Shown in pieces: positions 36,592 to 41,543 of a stretch of DNA of 41,543 nucleotides. Position 1 is the first letter of the stretch. Each line of letters starts with the position of its first letter. This DNA comes from Chromobacterium sinusclupearum (lineage in GTDB: Bacteria; Pseudomonadota; Gammaproteobacteria; Burkholderiales; Chromobacteriaceae): assembly GCF_002902845.1 (NCBI RefSeq), contig NZ_PPTF01000018.1, positions 26,260-67,802 of the forward strand, in the 5' to 3' direction. Below the pieces are notes generated by a model. It saw only the letters and a list, made by a program, of their open reading frames with translations, made no database searches and was not told the DNA's origin. A program made the position numbers and the translations under genes.

Positions 36592-37920
36592 ATGGGACAC
36601 GCTGATCGTAGTCGGGAACTGGCCACCTTGCTGCAGCTGTTGCATCGCGCGCGCGAGGCGGACAGCGCGGCGAAGCTGGGCTTCGTCATGGTCAATGAAA
36701 GCCTGCAATTGCTGCCGTATCGCCAGGCCGCCTTTTGGGGGGAGGGATTGCACAGCCATGTCGTCGCCTTGTCCGGCTTGGCGGAACCCGACCCCACTGC
36801 GCCCTATCTGCAATGGCTGTCCTCATTGTTCCGTTATCTGCGGCCCGGCCCGGGCGATGTCGCGGCTAGCCGCAGCTGCGTCGCGGCCGACCTGCCGGAT
36901 GTCTTGGGCGCGGAGTGGGGGCATTGGTTGCCGGAGCATGGCTTATGGCTTTCGCTGGGCGAGCACGGCGCCTTGCTGCTGGCGCGCGATCTTCCTTGGA
37001 GCGAATACGAGTTGCGGCTGGCGGAGGAGCTGGCACACGGCTATGCCCACGCGCTGCGCCCATTCGCGCCCCGGCGCAACTGGCGCGCGAAGGTTGGCGA
37101 TTGGCTGAAGCCGGGACCACGCCGCAAGCGCTTGTTGCTCGCCGTGCTGGTGCTGGTGTGCTTCCCGGTGCGTTTGAGCGTGCTGGCGCGGGCGGAAGTG
37201 GTGCCGGATGACCCGGTCCTGCTGCGGGCGCCGGTGTCCGGGGTGATAGACAAGGTCGCGGTGTTGCCCAACCAGCCGGTCAAGCGCGGCGCGGCCTTGT
37301 TCGATCTCGATGCCACGGTACTGACCGGGCAATTCGAGTTGGCGCGGGAGGAGGCAAAGGCCGCGGAGGAAAGTTTCCGCGCCAGCGCCCAGTTGGCGCT
37401 GACCGACGACAAGGGCAAGCTGGCGCTGGCCGAGGACAAGGCCAAGCTGGAAGAGAAGGACATCACGGCGGATTTCGCCGGTCGTGAATTGAAGCGCCTG
37501 CATGTTACCGCGCCATCCGACGGCGTGGTGGTGTTCTCCGACCGCAATGATTGGCAGGGCAAGGCGGTGGCGCAGGGCGAAAAAGTCATGACGCTGGCCG
37601 ATCCCGCCAAAGTTGAATTGACCGCTTGGCTGCCGGCAGCGGAGGCGATCGCCGTGCAGCCGGGCAGCCAGGTCACCTTGTATCCCAATGCCTCGCCGTT
37701 CCGTTCCTATGACGCAGTCTTGCTGCGCGTGGCCTACAAGGCGGAAGTCAGCGAGGGCAATCTGCTGGCCTATCGTTTGCAGGCGCGCTTCGCGAGTGGC
37801 CAGCGCCTGCCGCAGCTCGGGCAGATGGGAACGGCCAGGGTGTATGGGGACTGGGTGCCTTTGAGCTACTACGTCTTGCGTCGGCCATTGACCGCGGCGC
37901 GCCAGTGGCTGGGGTGGTAA
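36592..37920 (+). CDS. GAF-like domain fused to HlyD-type membrane adaptor
   Basis: The product has 442 residues starting 3 nt after the previous stop. Residues 1-165 resemble a GAF sensory domain (AKLGFVMVNESLQLLPYRQA then AFWGEG...VVALSGLAEPD) and would be cytoplasmic. A basic stretch (PGPRRKR) leads into one membrane helix (about 181-200). The periplasmic part has lipoyl halves RAPVSGVIDKVAVLPNQPVK and LHVTAPSDGVVVFSDRNDWQ around a charged coiled hairpin, then a beta-barrel (ELTAWLPAAEAIAVQPGSQV). A GAF-adaptor fusion is unusual and suggests that export is gated by a cytoplasmic ligand or protein contact. The GAF call rests on pattern only. Confidence 0.82.
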   Translation: MGHADRSRELATLLQLLHRAREADSAAKLGFVMVNESLQLLPYRQAAFWGEGLHSHVVALSGLAEPDPTAPYLQWLSSLFRYLRPGPGDVAASRSCVAADLPDVLGAEWGHWLPEHGLWLSLGEHGALLLARDLPWSEYELRLAEELAHGYAHALRPFAPRRNWRAKVGDWLKPGPRRKRLLLAVLVLVCFPVRLSVLARAEVVPDDPVLLRAPVSGVIDKVAVLPNQPVKRGAALFDLDATVLTGQFELAREEAKAAEESFRASAQLALTDDKGKLALAEDKAKLEEKDITADFAGRELKRLHVTAPSDGVVVFSDRNDWQGKAVAQGEKVMTLADPAKVELTAWLPAAEAIAVQPGSQVTLYPNASPFRSYDAVLLRVAYKAEVSEGNLLAYRLQARFASGQRLPQLGQMGTARVYGDWVPLSYYVLRRPLTAARQWLGW

Positions 37921-37923
37921 GCC

Positions 37924-40032
37924 ATGGAAATGAACGGATTGCCGCCGCTGCGCCAGGAGTTGACGCTGCACGCCGGTCCGGCGCAAGCCGATGGCTCGCC
38001 CAGCTGGATGCTGCATGATCCGTCGGCCAACCGTTTTTATCAGCTCGGCTGGGCCAGTTTTGAAATGCTGTCGCGCTGGCAGCTGGGCAATGGACCGGAG
38101 CTATTGGCGTCGGTCAATGCCGAAACCACGCTGCAGCTGAACCAGGACGATCTGCGGCAATTGCTGCTTTTTCTGCGGCAACACCAGTTGCTGCAAGCCG
38201 GCAGCGAGTCCGAAAGCGACTGGTTGTGGCGGCTGCATCAGGCCGGCAAGCCGGGCTACGCGATGTGGTTGCTGAAGAACTATCTGTTTTTCCGCATCCC
38301 CTTGCTGCGGCCGGAGGCCGGTTTGAACTGGGCCCTGCCGCGGCTTGGCCTGTTGTTCCGCCCGGTGTTCTGGTGGTTGACGGCCGGCGTCGTCCTGCTT
38401 GGCCTGGGCATGGTTTCCCGCCGTTGGGATGAATTCACCCATACCTTCTCCGCATACGGCGGATGGGCTGCCGCGCTGGGCGTCGCCATTTCCTTGGGGC
38501 TGGCGAAAATCCTGCATGAGCTTGGCCATGCGCTGACCGCGCGGCATTTCGGTTGCCGGGTGCCGGCGATGGGCGTGGCCTTTTTGGTGATGATGCCGGT
38601 TTTGTACACCGACACCAACGATGTCTGGAAGCTGCCGTCGCGGCGGCAGCGGCTGCTGATCGGCGGCGCCGGCATGCTGGCGGAGCTGACATTGGCGGCC
38701 TGGGCCACGCTTGTGTGGAATTTTCTGCCGGATGGCCCGTTGCGTGCCGGCGTCTTTCTGTTGGCGACCACTACCTGGCTGGCGACACTGGCCATCAATG
38801 CCAGCCCCTTCATGCGTTTCGATGGCTATTTTCTGCTGGCCGACTGGCTGGGCGTGCCCAATCTGCATGGCCGGGCGTTTGCGCTGGCGCGCTGGCAGAT
38901 GCGCCGCGTTCTGCTGGGTTTGGACGATCCCGTGCCGGAACGCTTTCCGCCCGCGCGGCAGCGCGGCCTGATCCTGTTTGCCTGGGCAACCTGGCTATAT
39001 CGCCTGGTGTTGTTCACTTCGATCGCCTTTCTGGTGTATCACCTGTTCTTCAAGGCTTTGGGCATCTTGCTGCTGGCGGTTGAACTGGGCTGGTTCATCG
39101 CGCGCCCGATTGTCGGCGAGTTGCGGATCTGGTGGCTGCGGCGGGCAGATTTGCGCTGGCAGAGCGAGACGCGTCGCAGCGCCGCGTTACTGGGTTTGGT
39201 GTTGCTATTCCTCATCTTGCCCTGGCAAAACGATATCGCCAGCCCGGCGGTGATGGGCGCGGCGCAATCGCAAGGGTTATATGCGCCGGAAGGCGCCGTC
39301 GTGGCCGAGGTGCTGGCGAAGGACGGCCAGCGGGTGCGGAAGGGCCAGTTGTTGCTCAAGCTGTATTCCCCCACGCTGGCGCAACAGTTGACGGTAGCCC
39401 GTGTCATAGAGCGCGGCCTGGCTTGGCGAGTGGCGCAGCAACCGTTCAATACGGCCTTGCAGCAGCAAGGGCAGACCCTGCAGAAACAGTGGCAGGCCGC
39501 GCAACAGCAGGTAGAGGGCCTGGCGCAGCAGGAAAAGCGCTTATGGCTGACCGCGCCGTTCGATGGCCGGCTGGCCGACGTAAGCGACGCGCTGCGCGCC
39601 GGCACTGTGGTGGCGGCTGGCGAGCGTCTGCTGCAAGTGGTCGGGCCGTATGGCATGCGCGGCGATGCCTATGTCGATGAGGATGAGCTGGCCAACGTGC
39701 GCCGCGGCGGCCACGCCACCTTCGTGGCGGACAGCGGCGAGGGGCTGGCGGTGTCTTGCAGGCTGGGCGCGATTGATCGCCTGAATCTGGTGACGCTGGA
39801 TCAACCCGTGCTGGCATCGACGTATGGCGGGCCGATTGCGACCGAATCGCGAGATTACGGCCTGGTGCCCTTGCACGCGCTGTTCCGGGTCCGGCTGGAA
39901 GGGTGCGACCAGCACCAGGCGCCGCTGCGTGAAATGGCCGGCGTCGCGCGGTTGGGCGGCGAGCATTACAGCCTGCTGCAGCGAGGCTGGCTGCGCCTGA
40001 CTGCGGTGCTGGAGCGTGAGGCGGGTCTTTGA
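37924..40032 (+). CDS. Membrane fusion of PqqD-like domain, M50 zinc metalloprotease and HlyD-type adaptor
   Basis: The product has 702 residues, ATG 3 nt after the previous stop. Residues about 20-95 (SWMLHDPSANRFYQLGWASF, EMLSRWQLG, LLLFLRQHQLL) resemble PqqD-like peptide-binding winged helices. Several membrane helices span about 130-430. The M50 zinc site is HELGH (H198, E199, H202) with the third ligand D300 in FMRFDGYFLLADWLGVPNL. From about 440 on comes a periplasmic adaptor: lipoyl half GLYAPEGAVVAEVLAKDGQR, a Gln-rich hairpin (about 480-535), second half LWLTAPFDGRLADVSDALRA, and a barrel (GDAYVDEDELANVRRGGHAT). It is probably the inner-membrane core of the export/maturation machine, replacing an ABC ATPase. 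Relatives are annotated as peptide zinc metalloproteases. Confidence 0.88.
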   Translation: MEMNGLPPLRQELTLHAGPAQADGSPSWMLHDPSANRFYQLGWASFEMLSRWQLGNGPELLASVNAETTLQLNQDDLRQLLLFLRQHQLLQAGSESESDWLWRLHQAGKPGYAMWLLKNYLFFRIPLLRPEAGLNWALPRLGLLFRPVFWWLTAGVVLLGLGMVSRRWDEFTHTFSAYGGWAAALGVAISLGLAKILHELGHALTARHFGCRVPAMGVAFLVMMPVLYTDTNDVWKLPSRRQRLLIGGAGMLAELTLAAWATLVWNFLPDGPLRAGVFLLATTTWLATLAINASPFMRFDGYFLLADWLGVPNLHGRAFALARWQMRRVLLGLDDPVPERFPPARQRGLILFAWATWLYRLVLFTSIAFLVYHLFFKALGILLLAVELGWFIARPIVGELRIWWLRRADLRWQSETRRSAALLGLVLLFLILPWQNDIASPAVMGAAQSQGLYAPEGAVVAEVLAKDGQRVRKGQLLLKLYSPTLAQQLTVARVIERGLAWRVAQQPFNTALQQQGQTLQKQWQAAQQQVEGLAQQEKRLWLTAPFDGRLADVSDALRAGTVVAAGERLLQVVGPYGMRGDAYVDEDELANVRRGGHATFVADSGEGLAVSCRLGAIDRLNLVTLDQPVLASTYGGPIATESRDYGLVPLHALFRVRLEGCDQHQAPLREMAGVARLGGEHYSLLQRGWLRLTAVLEREAGL

Positions 40033-40114
40033 TCCAACCGCTGCTTGCCGAAGGGCCGCTGGCTTATGCAGGCGATGTTTCCATTCCAACCATTTGTTGT
40101 CATGAGGAGCTTCG

Positions 40115-40645
40115 ATGTCAGCCGAATTCAATTTCTCATCCATGGCGCACGGCTTGTCGCTCAGGCCCGTGCGCAGCGGGGACGAGGCCTGCATCAATCG
40201 CATCTACCGCAGCGCGCGGCCCGATCTGCTGTTGATAGATGGGGAGGCCGATCTGATCGAGACGGTGCAGCGCCAGCAATTTCAGGTGTTGCAGATGGGA
40301 GCCGGGCAGCAGTTTCCCAATGCGATGCACTTCATGGTGGAGAGGGTAGGCAGCGCGGTCGGCGTGGTCATGGTCGACTTTGGGCACAACGAAGTGCGCA
40401 TCATCTTTCTGGCCATGCTGCCGGAGGCGCGAGGCAAGGGCTACGGCAAAGTGGTGTTGCAAGGCTTGCAGCAAGCGGCGCGGCAAGTGCGTTGTCCGCT
40501 GGCCGCCGTGGTGTGGCATAACAACGGCCAAGCTCGCAAGCTGTATCAGTCGCTGGGCTTCGTCCTGGAGGAGCCGGGAGCGATGGCGGATAAGCTGGTG
40601 TGGTATCCGCAGGCGGAAAGCATCATGGTTGGGGTGTCTGGATAG
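40115..40645 (+). CDS. GNAT-family N-acetyltransferase of the export cluster
   Basis: The product has 176 residues; the ATG has GAGGAG five bases upstream. GNAT motifs: SLRPVRSGDEACINRIYRSA, then VRIIFLAMLPEARGKGYGKV (acetyl-CoA loop RGKGYG) and AAVVWHNNGQARKLYQSLGF. It lies 82 nt after the M50-HlyD gene on the same strand and is probably part of the operon. It could acetylate the exported protein or a neighbouring tail-collar protein, but nothing in the sequence shows the acceptor. Convergent with the DUF6916-like gene, with a GC-rich hairpin between. Confidence 0.9.
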   Translation: MSAEFNFSSMAHGLSLRPVRSGDEACINRIYRSARPDLLLIDGEADLIETVQRQQFQVLQMGAGQQFPNAMHFMVERVGSAVGVVMVDFGHNEVRIIFLAMLPEARGKGYGKVVLQGLQQAARQVRCPLAAVVWHNNGQARKLYQSLGFVLEEPGAMADKLVWYPQAESIMVGVSG

Positions 40646-40651
40646 CCTGAG

Positions 40652-40684
40652 CCGCGCACGGACAGGGGCATGGTCCGCGCGCGG
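40652..40684. terminator. Hairpin between convergent genes
   Basis: The 12-bp arms CCGCGCACGGAC and GTCCGCGCGCGG carry one mismatch on the plus strand, which becomes a G-U pair in minus-strand RNA. The loop is 9 nt. No strong T-run follows on either side, so it is a probable bidirectional transcript end rather than a textbook terminator. Confidence 0.6.
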
Positions 40685-40691
40685 AGTGCAT

Positions 40692-41030
40692 TTAATTGAA
40701 CGGCAGTTGAAAGTAGCAATACTGCCGGTCTCGTCCCATGGCGCCGGTGCGGCTGATCCAGACATTTTCCAGGGTGCGCTCTGGCTGGTTTTCCGCCGCC
40801 GGCAACTGCAAGTGGCCTACCGCATCCACCAATGGGGTGGTGCCGACAGCGATCAGCTCCACCACGAAAGGCGTACGCTGCTCGGCCTCCCAGCCGGGCA
40901 CTTGCGACAGCGGCTTTTGGCGGACCGATTGAATTTGCAGCTCAAGCTCCACTAGCTCCGGCACCCGGAAATGGCAGACCTGGCCGATCAAAGGAACGAA
41001 GTCTTCGCTGCAAAGTTGGTTCAGCATCAT
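40692..41030 (-). CDS. Small DUF6916-like protein beside a tail-collar gene
   Basis: The product has 112 residues, ATG at 41030 with GAGGAG upstream (a second ATG follows directly). Features: FVPLIGQVCHFRVPELVELE near the N-terminus, a central TPFVVELIAVG strand and a C-terminal RDRQYCYFQLPFN. The pattern of a short beta-rich protein opening with F-x-P-L/H-I/V-G-Q fits small partners found beside phage-tail-collar/MdpB genes (DUF6916-like). It has no signal peptide. I infer the family from the pattern and neighbour; the function is unknown. Confidence 0.7.
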   Translation of the reverse strand: MMLNQLCSEDFVPLIGQVCHFRVPELVELELQIQSVRQKPLSQVPGWEAEQRTPFVVELIAVGTTPLVDAVGHLQLPAAENQPERTLENVWISRTGAMGRDRQYCYFQLPFN

Positions 41031-41095
41031 GCTCTCCTCGGGATATTTTTATCGCAAGGCGGCAGCGGCGCAACCGCCGCCGCCTGTTGCCGCGC

Positions 41096-41543
41096 TTATT
41101 GTCTGGTGGGGAAGATGCCTTGCACCGCGATACAGAAGTTCAGCGCCAGGTACGGGTTCAACACGCTGACCGGGGTATTGCCGCCAGCGACATCCGTGTT
41201 GCCGCTCAGACCCAGGCCCTTGACGGTGACCGGGCTTTCCAATTGCTGGCTCCAGATGGTGGCCAGGCCGGTACCGCCGCCGGATGCGCCGAGATATGGG
41301 TTGCTGGTGCTGGGCGCGCTGGCCGGCGTCGTTGGATTCGGCACCGTTGTGGCTTGGAAGCTGACGTTGACGGCGGAGGTGCCATGGTTGTGAAGGGGCA
41401 TATTGGCGGTCAACAGCGCGACGGTTTGATGGCCGCCAAAGTTGCCGATGGTGTAGGACGGCAGATTGTAGGTGGGTTGAGCCGGCCCAATGCTGATCGG
41501 CATCCGTCCGCACAAATTGGGCAACTGGAAGGTGCTGGGGGGG
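41096..41543 (-). CDS. Phage-tail-collar (microcystin-dependent-protein-like) protein, 5' end cut by window
   Basis: The reading frame is open from the right edge (STFQLPNLCGRMPISIGPAQ) to the stop at 41096, about 148 residues visible. The collar signature T-F-x-L-P-D/N-L-x-G-R-x-P-I-x-x-G is followed by GGHQTVALLTANMPLHNHGT and the typical end VLNPYLALNFCIAVQGIFPT. The TTG at 41524 is internal, not a start. Such MdpB-like proteins are widespread outside phages and often occur in two or three copies; more may lie beyond the edge. No phage structural genes are seen here. Functional link to the export cluster is only by proximity. Confidence 0.88.
   Translation of the reverse strand, partial: PPSTFQLPNLCGRMPISIGPAQPTYNLPSYTIGNFGGHQTVALLTANMPLHNHGTSAVNVSFQATTVPNPTTPASAPSTSNPYLGASGGGTGLATIWSQQLESPVTVKGLGLSGNTDVAGGNTPVSVLNPYLALNFCIAVQGIFPTRQ

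Noticed and set aside
41096..41543. Tail-collar gene taken as evidence of a prophage
   Set aside because: No capsid, terminase, portal, integrase or other tail genes are present; tail-collar (MdpB-like) proteins are common outside phages.

Overview
The window is GC-rich bacterial chromosome, densely coding on both strands, with short intergenic gaps. Gene content (a full Mla phospholipid-transport operon, the succinylase-type lysine pathway genes dapC and dapD, IbaG-MurA, SlyX, RsmJ and a MexAB-OprM-like pump under a TetR repressor) suggests a betaproteobacterium. A Chromobacterium-like member of the Neisseriales is my best guess; this rests on overall impression and was not tested by any search.

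Layout. 1-5.6 kb (minus): a three-gene RND multidrug efflux operon (adaptor, pump, outer-membrane channel; the channel runs off the left edge), divergent from a TetR repressor, with a 36-bp palindromic operator between them. 6.5-10.0 kb (plus): an ABC-2 exporter pair (YadG/YadH type), ibaG and murA, closed by a clear terminator. 10.0-11.7 kb: a divergent ArsR repressor and MFS exporter sharing a 52-bp palindrome. 11.9-16.3 kb (minus): a PhnA/YjdM zinc-ribbon gene, then mlaF-E-D-C-B-A in one tight operon that moves phospholipids between outer and inner membrane. 16.7-18.8 kb (minus): dapC-dapD. 18.8-24.7 kb: mixed small loci, namely an EamA exporter, a GNAT enzyme, a protein made of a duplicated unknown domain, SlyX with an NhaC-type antiporter, a DUF2325 protein with a tiny overlapping ORF, a hotdog thioesterase and an ArsR-like regulator. 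24.8-26.4 kb (plus): a possible 34-residue ORF, a short cytochrome P450 and an antibiotic-biosynthesis-type monooxygenase, all coupled by ATGA overlaps. 26.4-27.1 kb (minus): rsmJ.

27.4-41.5 kb is the most unusual region. A roughly 2260-residue repeat protein has no Sec signal peptide. It carries a DUF4347 (caspase-like) N-terminal domain, six repeats of about 140 residues and six Ig-like repeats of about 102 residues. It is followed by a tightly packed set: a TolC-type lipoprotein, a small periplasmic adaptor, a GAF-like/HlyD fusion, and a membrane protein joining a PqqD-like N-terminus, an M50 zinc metalloprotease and a HlyD-type adaptor arm. A GNAT acetyltransferase follows, then on the opposite strand a small DUF6916-like protein and a phage-tail-collar (microcystin-dependent-protein-like) gene that runs off the right edge. 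No ABC ATPase is present among these genes. My inference is that this is a dedicated export and maturation machine for the giant protein, resembling type I secretion but with a membrane protease-adaptor in place of the ATPase.

Two related short repeats with inverted ends (8.5 and 23.9 kb) look like non-autonomous mobile or REP-type elements. I saw no tRNA, rRNA, CRISPR array, insertion-sequence transposase or prophage integrase.
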